Assembly: GCF_022179225.1 (NCBI RefSeq)
Contig: NZ_BPQL01000070.1
Location: forward strand, 1 to 38,257
Source: Methylobacterium goesingense
GTDB taxonomy: Bacteria; Pseudomonadota; Alphaproteobacteria; Rhizobiales; Beijerinckiaceae
Direction of reading: 5' to 3'
Length of the DNA stretch: 38,257 nucleotides
Shown here: piece after piece, positions 1-8,377 of the stretch
How the letters are laid out: every line of letters begins with the position of its first letter
Position numbering within the stretch: the stretch's first letter is position 1
Translations under genes and position numbers: made by a program
The notes under the pieces: model-generated
Told to the model about the DNA's origin: nothing
The model's database searches: none
Seen by the model: the letters and a program-made list of their open reading frames with translations, nothing else

Positions 1-2864
1 ACCGAGAACGGCATCCCCCGCAGCCACAGGGCGGCGATGCCGCCGGTCAGGGCCAGAGGAACCGCGCTGAACACCAGCAACGCGTCCTTGGCCGAGTTCA
101 GGGCTGAGAACAGCAGCAGGAAGATCAGGAAGAAGCACACCGGGACGACGACCATCAGGCGCTGCCGGGCCGAGGCCAGGTTCTCGAACTGCCCGCCCCA
201 GGTCACGTAGTACCCGGCCGGAAGCTGCACCCCGGACGCGACCTTGGCCTGGGCCTCGGCCACGAGCGAGCCGATGTCGCGGCCGCGCACGTTGGCGGTC
301 ACCACGACCCGACGGCGGCCGTTCTCGCGCGAGATCTGGTTCGGGCCCTCGGTGACCGAGAAGCTTGCGACCTGCTTCAGGAGTACCGACGACGCCCGCC
401 CGTTGACGCCAGGGGGCAGCGGCACGGGGATGTTCTCCAGGGCCTCGCGGTCCTCGCGGACCTTGTCGTTCAGGCGCACGACGATGGGGAAGCGGCGATC
501 GCCCTCGAACACCATGCCGGCCTCCCGGCCGCCGATGGCCGCGCCGATGACGTCCTGGATCGCGGAGGTGCTCAGGCCGAGGCGCGCCGCCTCCGTCTTG
601 TTGATCTTGATCTCCAGGAAAGGCAGGCCCGCCGTCTGCTCGACCTTGACGTCGTCGGCCCCCTCGGTCCCGCGCAGGATCGTGGCGACCTGGTTGGCCG
701 CCTTGAGCATCGGTTCGAACTCCTCGCCGAACACCTTCACGGCGAGGTCGCCGCGGGTGCCGGCCAGGAGCTCGTTGAAGCGAAGCTGGATCGGCTGCGA
801 GAACTCGTAGACGTTGCCGGCGAGTGCCCCGACCGCCTTCTCGATCTCCTCCTGAAGGTCTGCCTTGGAAAGGCTCGGGTCGGGCCACTCCTCCTGCGGC
901 TTCAGGATGACGAAGGTGTCGGACGAGCTCGGCGGCATCGGGTCGGAAGCGACCTCCGCGGTGCCGGTCTTCGAGAAGACGTAGGCGACCTGGGGGAAGC
1001 GGCTGATCGCCTGCTCGACCTTCAGCTGCATCGCCTGCGACTGGGTCAGGGAGGTCGACGGGATGCGCTGCGCGTTGAGCGCGATGCTCTTCTCGTCGAG
1101 TTGGGGGATGAACTCCTGACCGAGCTTGGTGAACAGGAACCCGGCCCCGACGAGCAGCACCAGGGCGACCGCGACGAAGGTCATCGGAATCCTGAGCGCC
1201 GCGCCGAGGACCGGGCGGTAGGCGGCCTTGATCCCGCGGATGAGGACGTTGTCCTTCTCCGTGACCTTGCCGGTGATGACGATGGCGATCATCGCGGGCA
1301 CGAAGGTCAGCGACAGCACGAAGGCCGAGACCAGCGCGATAATGACGGTGAGCGCCATCGGCTCGAACATCTTGCCCTCGACCCCGGTGAAGGTGAGGAG
1401 CGGCACGTAGACGAGGATGATGATGGCCTGCCCGTAGAGGGACGGCTTGATCATCTCCTCGGCCGAGGCGCGCACGGTGACCAGGCGCTCCTCCAGGTCG
1501 AGCTTGCGCCCGAGCTCGGTCTGGCGCTCGGCGAGATGGCGCAGGGCGTTCTCGGTGATGATGACCGCGCCGTCGACGATGAGGCCGAAGTCGAGGGCGC
1601 CGAGGCTCATCAGGTTCGCGCTGATGCGGCCCTGGACCATGCCGGTCATGGTCATCAGCATCGCCACCGGGATGACGAGCGCGGTGACGATGGCCGCCCG
1701 GATGTTGCCGAGCAGCAGGAACAGGATGACGATGACGAGGGCGGCGCCCTCGGCCAGGTTCTTGGCCACGGTCCTGATGGTGGCCTCGACCAGCACCGTG
1801 CGGTTGAGGACGGTCTGCACCTCGACGCCCGGGGGTAGCGAGCGGCGGATCTCGGTCATCTTGTTGTCGACTGTGGCCGCCACCGTGCGGCTGTTCTCGC
1901 CGATCAGCATCAGGGCGGTGCCGATGACGACCTCGCGCCCGTCCTCGCTGCCCGACCCGGTGCGCAGGTCGCGCCCGATCCGCACCTCGGAAATGTCGGA
2001 GATGCGGACCGGCACGCCGCCACGCGTGGTGACGACGACGTTGCCGATGTCCTCCATGGTCTCCAGGCGGCCGGCGGCACGGACGACGTAGCCCTCGCCG
2101 TTGTCCTCCAGGTAGCGGGCGCCCTGGTTGGCGTTGTTGGCCTCCAGCGCCCGTCCGATGTCGGCGAAGGACAGGTCGAGGGCGGTGAGCTTCATCGGGT
2201 CCGGCTGGACGTGGTACTGCTTGTCAAAGCCGCCGATGCTGTCGACGCCGGCGACCCCCGGCACGGTCTTCACCTGGGGTCGGATGATCCAATCCTGGAC
2301 CGTGCGCAGGTAGGCGGTGCGTTCGAGCTCGGTCGTGAGCCGCTGGCCCTCGGGAGTCAGGTAGCTCCCGTCCGATTGCCATCCGGCCTTGCCGTCCGGG
2401 GAGACCTTGCGATCCTTCGGTTGGGCGTAGTGGATCGACCACATGTAGATCTCGCCCAGGCCCGTCGAGATCGGGCCCATGTGCGGCTCGGCCCCCGGCG
2501 GCAGGGTCGACTTCGCCTCGCCGATGCGCTCGGCAACCTGCTGGCGGGCAAAATAGATGTCCAACTTTTCGGAAAAGACCGCCGTGACCTGGGAGAAGCC
2601 GTTACGCGAGAGCGAGCGCGTGTATTCCAGGCCCTTGATCCCGGCGAGCGCGGTCTCGACCGGGTAGGTGACCTGCTTCTCGATATCGACCGGGGAGAGC
2701 GACGGCGCCGTGGTGTTGATCTGCACCTGGTTGTTGGTGATGTCCGGCACCGCGTCGATGGGGAGCTTGGTCAGCGAGAACACGCCGAAGCCCGCCGCGA
2801 GCAGCGACAGGAGCACCACGAGCCAGCGCTGGTGGACGGAGAAGTCGAGGATCTTGGAGATCAT
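1..2864 (-). CDS. czcA: CzcA-type heavy-metal RND efflux pump, inner-membrane subunit (partial, C-terminus off window)
   Basis: Proton-driven inner-membrane pump that exports divalent cations (Co/Zn/Cd class) through a CzcCBA-type tripartite complex. The 954 codons present start MISKILDFSVHQRWLVV, an N-terminal membrane helix, followed by the periplasmic porter segment (AVPDITNNQVQI) usual in this family. The signature of metal-exporting RND proteins, DFGLIVDGAVIITEN, is in the fourth helix region, with acidic residues expected in proton relay. The family is about 1040-1070 residues long, so roughly the last 100 are missing to the left. The ATG at 2864 is preceded by GAGGG at a suitable distance. 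It lies 11 bp after czcB, so the two are surely co-transcribed. No outer-membrane czcC is in the window. The exact metal range cannot be read from sequence. Confidence 0.95.
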   Translation of the reverse strand, partial: MISKILDFSVHQRWLVVLLSLLAAGFGVFSLTKLPIDAVPDITNNQVQINTTAPSLSPVDIEKQVTYPVETALAGIKGLEYTRSLSRNGFSQVTAVFSEKLDIYFARQQVAERIGEAKSTLPPGAEPHMGPISTGLGEIYMWSIHYAQPKDRKVSPDGKAGWQSDGSYLTPEGQRLTTELERTAYLRTVQDWIIRPQVKTVPGVAGVDSIGGFDKQYHVQPDPMKLTALDLSFADIGRALEANNANQGARYLEDNGEGYVVRAAGRLETMEDIGNVVVTTRGGVPVRISDISEVRIGRDLRTGSGSEDGREVVIGTALMLIGENSRTVAATVDNKMTEIRRSLPPGVEVQTVLNRTVLVEATIRTVAKNLAEGAALVIVILFLLLGNIRAAIVTALVIPVAMLMTMTGMVQGRISANLMSLGALDFGLIVDGAVIITENALRHLAERQTELGRKLDLEERLVTVRASAEEMIKPSLYGQAIIILVYVPLLTFTGVEGKMFEPMALTVIIALVSAFVLSLTFVPAMIAIVITGKVTEKDNVLIRGIKAAYRPVLGAALRIPMTFVAVALVLLVGAGFLFTKLGQEFIPQLDEKSIALNAQRIPSTSLTQSQAMQLKVEQAISRFPQVAYVFSKTGTAEVASDPMPPSSSDTFVILKPQEEWPDPSLSKADLQEEIEKAVGALAGNVYEFSQPIQLRFNELLAGTRGDLAVKVFGEEFEPMLKAANQVATILRGTEGADDVKVEQTAGLPFLEIKINKTEAARLGLSTSAIQDVIGAAIGGREAGMVFEGDRRFPIVVRLNDKVREDREALENIPVPLPPGVNGRASSVLLKQVASFSVTEGPNQISRENGRRRVVVTANVRGRDIGSLVAEAQAKVASGVQLPAGYYVTWGGQFENLASARQRLMVVVPVCFFLIFLLLFSALNSAKDALLVFSAVPLALTGGIAALWLRGMPFS

Positions 2865-2875
2865 GATGGCCGCCC

Positions 2876-4282
2876 TCAGTGCGCGTGGTCGGCTTCGGCC
2901 TTGCCGAGCTCGGCCTTCAGGACGAAGGAGTTGGCCACCGCGACCTCGTCCCCGGGCTTGAGGCCGGACAGGATCTCGAAGGCGTCGTCGTCGGCCTTGC
3001 CGATGGTCACGTCCCGGCGCTCGAAGCCCTCCTGGGTGCGTACGAAAGCCACCTTCTCTCCGCCGATGGTCTGGATCGCGGACTTCGGCAACCGGACCCC
3101 GACCTTGTCCTGGGCGATCTCGACCTCGGTGGTCACGAAGGTGCCGGGCCGCCAGGCCATGTCCTTGTTCGGCAGGGAGACGATGACCCGGGCCGAGCGG
3201 GTCTCCGGGTTGAGGATCGGGCTGACGAACACGACCTTGCCCTCGGCGCGGGAGGCGTCGTCGCCGCCGACGATGGTCACCTTGGCGCCCTCGCGGACCT
3301 TCGACAGCTCGGTGGTCGGGACGGAAAGCTCGATCCACACCGAGGACAGGTCGGCGACGGTGTAGACGTCGGCCGGATCGCCTTCCTTGCCGACGGCGGT
3401 GCCGACGTCGACCTTGCGCTCGACCACCCGACCGGCCAGCGGCGACCGCAGTTCGTAGCGGCGCAGGCTCGACAGGTTCGGGGTGGTCTCGTCCTTCTTG
3501 GCGGAGGTGGCGACCTCGGCCGCGTTCAGCCCCAGGGCCGACAGCTTCTGCCGGGCGAGGTCGACGCGCAGGGTCGCCTCCGAGTAGGCGGCCTTGGCGT
3601 TCAGGAATGCCGACTCGGCCGAGATACGCTTGTCCCAGAGGGCCTGCTGGCGGTCGAAGTTCGTCTTCTCCAGGTCCGCCTTCACCGTCGCGGTGAGGAA
3701 GTCGCTCTTCGCCTCGGCGACCTCGCGGCTGTCGAGGACGGCGACGACCTCGCCCTTGGCCACCGCCTCGCCGAGGCGTTTGCGCATTTCGGACACGGTG
3801 CCGATCACCCGCACGGGCACCCGGGCGATCCGGTCGGCGTCCTGGGTGATGGTGCCCGGCACCAGCAGGTGGCGCGAGAGGATGCCGCCCTCGACCGTCG
3901 CCAGCTTGATGTCCTGCTCGGCGGCCTGCTCGGCCGTCATCTTGATCTTGCCCTCGCCCTCCTCGTCGTGGCCGTGCGCCTCGCCCTCGGCGTGTTTGTG
4001 GCCTCCGGCCTCCGGCTTGGCCTCGCCATCCGAATGCTTGTGCTCCCCGGCAGGCTTGGGCTCGCCTTCGGCATGCTCGTGGCCATGCTCGCCATGACCG
4101 TGGCCATCGTCGGCTGCGGGTGTCGCCGGCTTGGTCATGGCGGCGTTGGTCGGTGGCGCCGCCCGGGCGTTCGTGAGGCCGGCGGCGGCGAGCGCGCCTT
4201 GCACGACCTCGGACACGCGGGGGAAGGCACCGCCGATGGCGATGCCGATGGCCAGGAAGGCCACGGAGAGGAATGCACGCAT
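2876..4282 (-). CDS. czcB: CzcB-type periplasmic adaptor (membrane fusion protein) with His-rich N-terminus
   Basis: Adaptor joining the CzcA pump to an outer-membrane channel. The 468 residues open with a membrane anchor (MRAFLSVAFLAIGIAIGG). A long His/Glu/Gly tract at about residues 60-110 carries many HxH repeats and probably binds metal. Lipoyl/barrel-sandwich and coiled-coil sections follow, then the beta-barrel region and the C-terminal membrane-proximal domain with a terminal HAH. Family knowledge: adaptors of this group can bind the metal and pass it to the pump. I chose the ATG at 4282 because the hydrophobic segment starts there. A GTG at 4315 in the same frame, overlapping a GGAGG, is an alternative that adds 11 Arg/Pro-rich residues. 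Confidence 0.93.
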   Translation of the reverse strand: MRAFLSVAFLAIGIAIGGAFPRVSEVVQGALAAAGLTNARAAPPTNAAMTKPATPAADDGHGHGEHGHEHAEGEPKPAGEHKHSDGEAKPEAGGHKHAEGEAHGHDEEGEGKIKMTAEQAAEQDIKLATVEGGILSRHLLVPGTITQDADRIARVPVRVIGTVSEMRKRLGEAVAKGEVVAVLDSREVAEAKSDFLTATVKADLEKTNFDRQQALWDKRISAESAFLNAKAAYSEATLRVDLARQKLSALGLNAAEVATSAKKDETTPNLSSLRRYELRSPLAGRVVERKVDVGTAVGKEGDPADVYTVADLSSVWIELSVPTTELSKVREGAKVTIVGGDDASRAEGKVVFVSPILNPETRSARVIVSLPNKDMAWRPGTFVTTEVEIAQDKVGVRLPKSAIQTIGGEKVAFVRTQEGFERRDVTIGKADDDAFEILSGLKPGDEVAVANSFVLKAELGKAEADHAH

Positions 4283-4425
4283 GGGAATGGGCCGGGTCCG
4301 CCAGGGACGTCGCACCTCCGCTCATGCGGCAGGGGACGGTCCCGTACTGGGTATTTCGCGATGACGAGGCGGCCGCGACCCGTGAGGGGCCGACCGGGAC
4401 GCGCCACGGACGTGGCGACGTCGCC

Positions 4426-4788
4426 TCAGGCGCGAGGCGGCCTGGGAAGGCGGTCGGGCGAAACCGAACCGACGGGGGTAATCTCGGTCGCGTAGGAGGC
4501 GCGCGCTGTCCCGCGGGATGGCAAGGCGGGCGTCCCGTCCACGTTCAGGGCCTGGTGGCACCCGCAATTGGCATGGCAGGCCGGGCAGGCATCGGCGTGA
4601 TCGGCGCCGGCCGCCTGCGTCGGCGCGGACACGGACAGTTCGTGACCGGCCGGACGATGGGCCTCGGCGGAGTGGATCGCGCCGGGGACGACGAGCGCCA
4701 GGACAAGGACGAGCGAGAGCACGCGGACGGTGGTCGCCCACCAGCCGCGCATTGTCTCGCAGGCCCTGATCCGGGGTCCCTTTGTCAT
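4426..4788 (-). CDS. small secreted Cys/His-containing protein upstream of czcBA
   Basis: The 120-residue product has a strong hydrophobic segment (VLSLVLVLALVVPGAIHSAEA) that looks like a signal peptide. A short mature part contains HADACPACHANCGCHQ, a cluster of four Cys and three His that could bind a metal ion. The C-terminal third is Arg/Pro-rich without recognisable domains. It lies 143 bp upstream of czcB on the same strand and may be the first gene of that unit. It resembles short CPxC-bearing secreted proteins found beside metal efflux genes (DUF2946-like), but I cannot name the family with certainty. An internal ATG at 4752, directly before the signal segment, is an equally possible start. 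Confidence 0.6.
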   Translation of the reverse strand: MTKGPRIRACETMRGWWATTVRVLSLVLVLALVVPGAIHSAEAHRPAGHELSVSAPTQAAGADHADACPACHANCGCHQALNVDGTPALPSRGTARASYATEITPVGSVSPDRLPRPPRA

Positions 4789-4852
4789 GGTCGCCTTATG
4801 AACGATTCAGGGCCGCCCGTACATGCCGGATGGCCGAAGACGAGGGCCGAGC

Positions 4853-5101
4853 CTAGTCATCGTCGTGATGGTGATGGTGGTGCCTGCGCTCGCCGTAGAA
4901 CCGACGTTCCCCGTAGAACGCCCGGTCGCCGTAATCCCGATGCGGACGGTGGATGACGACGTCGTCGTGGTCGCCATGGTGGTACCGGTCGACGTGGACG
5001 TCGCCGCGCCGGTCGAAGTCGCCGCCGTAGTATTGGGCGGACGCGGCGGCCGGCGCCAGGATCAGGCTGACGGCGACCAGGGCCGGAATGCGAACTCGCA
5101 T
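4853..5101 (-). CDS. small secreted His-rich protein ending in a natural hexahistidine run
   Basis: The 82-residue product has a clear signal peptide (about 1-22, ending ASA). The mature part is rich in Tyr, Arg, Asp and His and finishes with six His followed by three Asp. GAGGA lies about 7 nt before the ATG. Inference: the C-terminal His/Asp run would bind Zn, Ni, Co or Cu in the periplasm. It is the first of three such small proteins in a row beside the efflux genes, which suggests a periplasmic metal buffer. No enzymatic domain is visible and I do not recognise a named family. Confidence 0.7.
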   Translation of the reverse strand: MRVRIPALVAVSLILAPAAASAQYYGGDFDRRGDVHVDRYHHGDHDDVVIHRPHRDYGDRAFYGERRFYGERRHHHHHHDDD

Positions 5102-5238
5102 GGCTCGTTCCTCAAGGGGGTATGGCGACAGGATGGGCCCCTTGAGTTGAACGGACCCTGAAACCCCCGTTCATCGAAATGCGGATGGAGATCCGGGACC
5201 CCGTGATAGCGGTTCACAAGGTCCCGGACCGCAAGGGC

Positions 5239-5496
5239 TCAGTTACGTTCGATGATCGTCGTGCGACGCTCGCCGCCATGATGATCGTCATGGTGGTCGT
5301 CATGGTGGTGATGCTCGCGAACGACCTCATGGTGGTCGTCGTGGCGATCCCGGTGACCCTCGCCATGGCGCTCGCCGTGGCTGTCGCCGTGGACGCCCAC
5401 GCCGCCCGGGCCGACGTCGATATGCTGGGCCAGGGCCGCGACCGGCGAAAGGGCCAGGGAGACGATGGCGGCGATGGCTGCGAACTTGGTCTTCAT
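5239..5496 (-). CDS. small secreted His/Asp-rich protein
   Basis: The 85-residue product has a signal peptide (MKTKFAAIAAIVSLALSPVAALA) followed by a mature part with very many His and Asp, including HHHHDDHHDDHH. The start at 5496 is supported by GAGGGGAC about 8 nt upstream. The frame stays open upstream to 5820, but that extension has no RBS and no protein-like composition, so I left it out. Composition suggests a periplasmic metal-binding protein. It is a separate gene from its two similar neighbours, sharing composition but no clear alignment. Expected to respond to metals, though only the large inverted repeat upstream hints at this. Confidence 0.72.
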   Translation of the reverse strand: MKTKFAAIAAIVSLALSPVAALAQHIDVGPGGVGVHGDSHGERHGEGHRDRHDDHHEVVREHHHHDDHHDDHHGGERRTTIIERN

Positions 5497-5816
5497 GTTG
5501 AGGTCCCCTCTATCGATTACGACGCAGGAACGTACCGATAGGGGAAACCGATCCGAATATTCCCGGTGGAACCCGGGAATATTCGGCAATGGGCATTCGT
5601 GCGTCGCCGGATCGTCCGCGATGCTTGCTTGGGCGATGATCCTCGATGGCGCCCCGGCATGCGGAACGCGGCATGACCGTGCAGCCGGCCCGCATCGACC
5701 GTGTAAGCCCGGGGGGATCGCGGGGTGCCCGCCCCGGCACGGGGCCGAGGCGGGCGGTTCACGGGACCGAGGGGGGCACGACGGTCCCATGAAGGTGTCG
5801 GGCGGGAGCGGACAGG
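5497..5816. other. 320-bp intergenic region with a large inverted repeat
   Basis: No convincing gene on either strand. The main content is the 14-bp perfect inverted repeat at 5553-5586, listed separately. The rest is plain GC-rich sequence. Confidence 0.6.
5553..5586. repeat. 14-bp perfect inverted repeat, 6-nt loop, upstream of His-rich gene
   Basis: CCGAATATTCCCGG at 5553-5566 and its exact complement at 5573-5586 flank TGGAAC. Each arm contains the 8-bp palindrome GAATATTC, and the two copies start 22 bp apart, about two helical turns. It lies 57 bp upstream of the His-rich gene that starts at 5496. There is no T-run on either side, so it is not an ordinary terminator. A two-site operator is the likelier role. 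Confidence 0.7.
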
Positions 5817-5891
5817 TCATCCCCCCGCCAGGGCGTAGCCGATGCCGACGGCAAGGAAGGCGAAGGCGACCAGGAGGGGAAGCATACGCAT
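5817..5891 (-). CDS. possible 24-residue membrane peptide
   Basis: A very short frame encodes MRMLPLLVAFAFLAVGIGYA plus four residues, which is essentially one transmembrane helix. GGGAGG precedes the ATG by about 7 nt, and the frame follows the His-rich gene at 5932 on the same strand by 40 bp. Both points suggest a real small protein. Against it, tiny hydrophobic frames with a chance RBS are common. Function unknown; it could assist one of the neighbouring metal transporters. Confidence 0.35.
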   Translation of the reverse strand: MRMLPLLVAFAFLAVGIGYALAGG

Positions 5892-5931
5892 CGGTGCATC
5901 CTCCCGGCCGCCCGAGGTCGGCGACGTCCGC

Positions 5932-6189
5932 TCACTTCTTGTCGTGGGAGTGACCGTGGGCATGCCCATCCTTGTCGGAATGGATCGGCTTGCCGTCCTT
6001 GCCGACCTCGCGGGCCTCGCTCTTGCGCGGGTCGTCGCGATGGGCCGGGCCACCCGCGACGCCGCCGGTGTTCGGGACGGAGCGCTCGGGATTGTTCGCG
6101 TTCCCATGCCCGTCCTCGGCGGCGAGGGCGGGAGCCCAGAGGCTCGCCAGCAGGCCAGCGGCGAGAAGGGCGGCGACGGTACGCTTCAT
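5932..6189 (-). CDS. small secreted His/Asp/Lys-rich protein
   Basis: The 85-residue product has a signal peptide (MKRTVAALLAAGLLASLWAPALAA) and a polar mature part ending HSDKDGHAHGHSHDKK. Spaced His residues suggest weak metal binding in the periplasm. Unlike its two neighbours it carries many Lys, Asn and Gly. It lies 99 bp from the end of the histidine-kinase gene on the same strand, so it may be read with that operon or from its own promoter. No named family recognised. Confidence 0.68.
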   Translation of the reverse strand: MKRTVAALLAAGLLASLWAPALAAEDGHGNANNPERSVPNTGGVAGGPAHRDDPRKSEAREVGKDGKPIHSDKDGHAHGHSHDKK

Positions 6190-6209
6190 GATGATGGTCT
6201 CCAGGGCTC

Positions 6210-6228
6210 GGCGGCCGCTGCGGCCGCC
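6210..6228. repeat. 9-bp GC inverted repeat just upstream of His-rich gene
   Basis: GGCGGCCGC, one T, then its exact complement GCGGCCGCC. It sits 21 bp before the ATG at 6189, between the kinase gene and the small secreted gene. It could be an operator or an mRNA hairpin affecting translation. In GC-rich DNA such a run can also be chance. Confidence 0.35.
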
Positions 6229-6288
6229 TCGACACCTGAGATAGCGACCCTGTTTGACACCCGGACGCCCGGTTCGTGACGAAGTGTG

Positions 6289-7617
6289 TCAGCGACCGGC
6301 GCGCGGCAGGGAGATCAGCACCCGCAGGCCGCCTTCCGGGCGACTGGATAGGACGATGTCCCCGCGCTCCGCCTCGACGCTCCGACGCGCGATGGTCAGG
6401 CCGAGGCCGGTGCCGCCGGTGTTTCGGTTCCGCGACGCTTCCAGGCGGGTGAACGGCTCGAAGGCGCGGGAGACCTCGTCGGGCGCGATGCCGGGACCGT
6501 CGTCCTCGATGGAGAGCAGCAGTTCCTCCGGCTCCACCGCGAGCGAGATGCGGGCGCGGGTCCCGTAACGCACGGCGTTGTCGACGACGTTGTCGAGCGC
6601 GCGTCTCAGGGCCACCGGGCGCACCGTCGCGAGGGCGCGACCGGGCCCCGCATAGGAAACGTCGCGGCCCGCGTCCGAGGACGCGTCGGCGATGCTCATG
6701 AGGACGCTCGCGACGTTCGTGACCTGGCGCGGTTCGGGATCGGCGTCGCCCCTGAGGTACGCCAGGGTCGAATCGACCATGGCCTGCATGTCGTCGAGGT
6801 CAGAGCCCATCGCCCAGGTCTCGTCGCCCTCGGGCAGGCCGTCGAGGCGCAGGCGTAGCCGCGCGATGGGGGTGCGCAGGTCGTGCGAGACGGCCGCCAG
6901 GGCTTGGGTCCGCTCCATCACCAGCCGATGGATGCGGTCCTGCATCGCGTTGAGGGCCCGGGCGATCCCTCGGGTCTCGTCCGGGCCGGCTTCCCGCACA
7001 GGAACGACCTTGCCGTGCCCGATCTCCCCCGTGGCTCGGGTGAGGTCGCGCAGCGGTCCCGCGATCCGGTGCATCAGGATGACGGCCGCGACGCCGACGA
7101 GGATGGCCATCGCGGTGGCGAGGTAGGCCCACGATCCAAGCCTGGCGAGGCCGGGCGCGTGCGCCGAGCGGAAGGTCAGGAAGCTTCCGTCGGCCAGGGC
7201 GAGCGCGCCGCCGAGGTCGTCCTGGTGAAGGACCTCGTCCCCGCCGTCCATCGCCAGTGCGAGACCGGGCCCGAGGCTCGGCTCGGATGCGATCATCCGG
7301 GACCTGAGCGACCACATCGCCGGATCGCCGGCCTCGTCCTGGCGCAGGGGCGAGGTCGCGGACCACCCCAACTCGAAATGCGCGGACGACAGGGCCTTCG
7401 CCTCCGCGTCGCGCTCGGTCCGGGGGCGTCGGAGCACCGCCTCGCGCGCCAGGGTAAGCTGGTTGGCGACCTGTCGCGCGAACGCATCGTCCGCCGCGGC
7501 GGTCGCGGATTGCCGATAGAGAAGCAGGGCCCCGCCGTGGACGGCGAGGATGGCAAGGAGCAGGACGGCGACCGTGCGGGCTTCGAGGCTGCGGGCCAAG
7601 GGTGCGAGGCGCCTCAC
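6289..7617 (-). CDS. sensor histidine kinase (HAMP, HisKA, HATPase)
   Basis: Membrane sensor kinase of 442 residues. It has a transmembrane helix at about 17-36, a periplasmic sensor region of about 130 residues, a second helix at about 163-184 and a HAMP linker. The phosphoacceptor is His245 in AVSHDLRTPIARLR. The ATP-binding domain shows an N box (LDNVVDNAVRYG, about 341-352), a G1 box (DDGPGIAP) and a G2 box (GGTGLGLTIARR). The gene starts with GTG overlapping the stop of the response regulator (GTGA), so the pair is translationally coupled. Its place behind CDF and ZIP transporter genes suggests it senses a metal in the periplasm. The sensor region has no obvious Cys/His metal site, so the ligand is unknown. 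Confidence 0.93.
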   Translation of the reverse strand: MRRLAPLARSLEARTVAVLLLAILAVHGGALLLYRQSATAAADDAFARQVANQLTLAREAVLRRPRTERDAEAKALSSAHFELGWSATSPLRQDEAGDPAMWSLRSRMIASEPSLGPGLALAMDGGDEVLHQDDLGGALALADGSFLTFRSAHAPGLARLGSWAYLATAMAILVGVAAVILMHRIAGPLRDLTRATGEIGHGKVVPVREAGPDETRGIARALNAMQDRIHRLVMERTQALAAVSHDLRTPIARLRLRLDGLPEGDETWAMGSDLDDMQAMVDSTLAYLRGDADPEPRQVTNVASVLMSIADASSDAGRDVSYAGPGRALATVRPVALRRALDNVVDNAVRYGTRARISLAVEPEELLLSIEDDGPGIAPDEVSRAFEPFTRLEASRNRNTGGTGLGLTIARRSVEAERGDIVLSSRPEGGLRVLISLPRAGR

Positions 7618-8363
7618 GCGTGCTCGACCTTCGAGGCGAGCATGTAGCCGGCTCCGCGCACGGTCTTGATGACCGGGGGCAGGCCCTCGGGCGGTTCGAG
7701 CTTACGTCTAAGGCGGCTCACCAGGGTATCGACGCTTCGGTCCGTAGGCGACCCGAGCCTGGCACGGGACAGTTCGAGGATCGTCTCCCGGCCGAGCACG
7801 CGCCCCGGGTGTTCGAGGAAGACGAGAAGGAGGTCGTACTCGGCGCCGGACAGGTCGACGGCCGCCCCCTCTGGATCGACGAGCGACCGGCTGCGCATGT
7901 CGAGCCCCCACCCCGAGAACGTGAGGACCTCCGATGCCGGGTTCGAGGGCGACAACGCTGCCATGGAGGCGCGGCGGAGCACGGCACGGACCCGGGCCAG
8001 GAGTTCGGGACGGCCGAACGGCTTGGCGACGTAGTCGTCGGCGCCGAGTTCGAGCCCGAGCACCCGGTCTGCCTCCTCGTTTCTGGCGCTGACCATGATC
8101 ACCGGTACCGTGCTCCTGGCCCGCAACGCCCGGAGCAGGTCGAGACCTGAGGTTCCGGGCAGCATCACGTCGAGCAGGACGAGGTCGACGCCACCGGCAG
8201 GCAGGTGCCGCCAGAACTCGATGGCATTCCTGCAGCCGGTGACGCGGTAGCCGCTTTCCCCGAGGAGACGCGTGACGAGCATGCGCAGGCCGTCGTCGTC
8301 CTCGACGAGCACGATGTGGCCCCCGTCGACGGCCGGTGGGCTCTGAGGGTCTTGCGAAGCCAT
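7614..8363 (-). CDS. OmpR/PhoB-family response regulator
   Basis: Cytoplasmic DNA-binding regulator of 249 residues. The receiver domain (about 16-130) has the acidic pocket Glu21-Asp22-Asp23, phosphoacceptor Asp65 (LVLLDVMLPG), Ser92 and Lys114 (VAKPFGRPE). The C-terminal winged helix (about 145-245) includes LSGAEYDLLLVFLEHPGRVL and RSVDTLVSRLRRKL, typical of the family, and ends with the usual VRGAGYM strand. Partner of the adjacent kinase, with overlapping stop and start. It lies 14 bp after the ZIP gene, so it belongs to the CDF-ZIP-regulator-kinase operon. Targets are not evident; the large inverted repeat at 5553-5586 is one candidate. Confidence 0.94.
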   Translation of the reverse strand: MASQDPQSPPAVDGGHIVLVEDDDGLRMLVTRLLGESGYRVTGCRNAIEFWRHLPAGGVDLVLLDVMLPGTSGLDLLRALRARSTVPVIMVSARNEEADRVLGLELGADDYVAKPFGRPELLARVRAVLRRASMAALSPSNPASEVLTFSGWGLDMRSRSLVDPEGAAVDLSGAEYDLLLVFLEHPGRVLGRETILELSRARLGSPTDRSVDTLVSRLRRKLEPPEGLPPVIKTVRGAGYMLASKVEHA

Positions 8364-8377
8364 CGATTCCCCCCCGC

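Noticed and set aside
5497..5820. N-terminal extension of the His-rich protein at 5239-5496
   Set aside because: The extension has poor composition and spans the inverted repeat; the internal ATG has both a strong RBS and a signal peptide.
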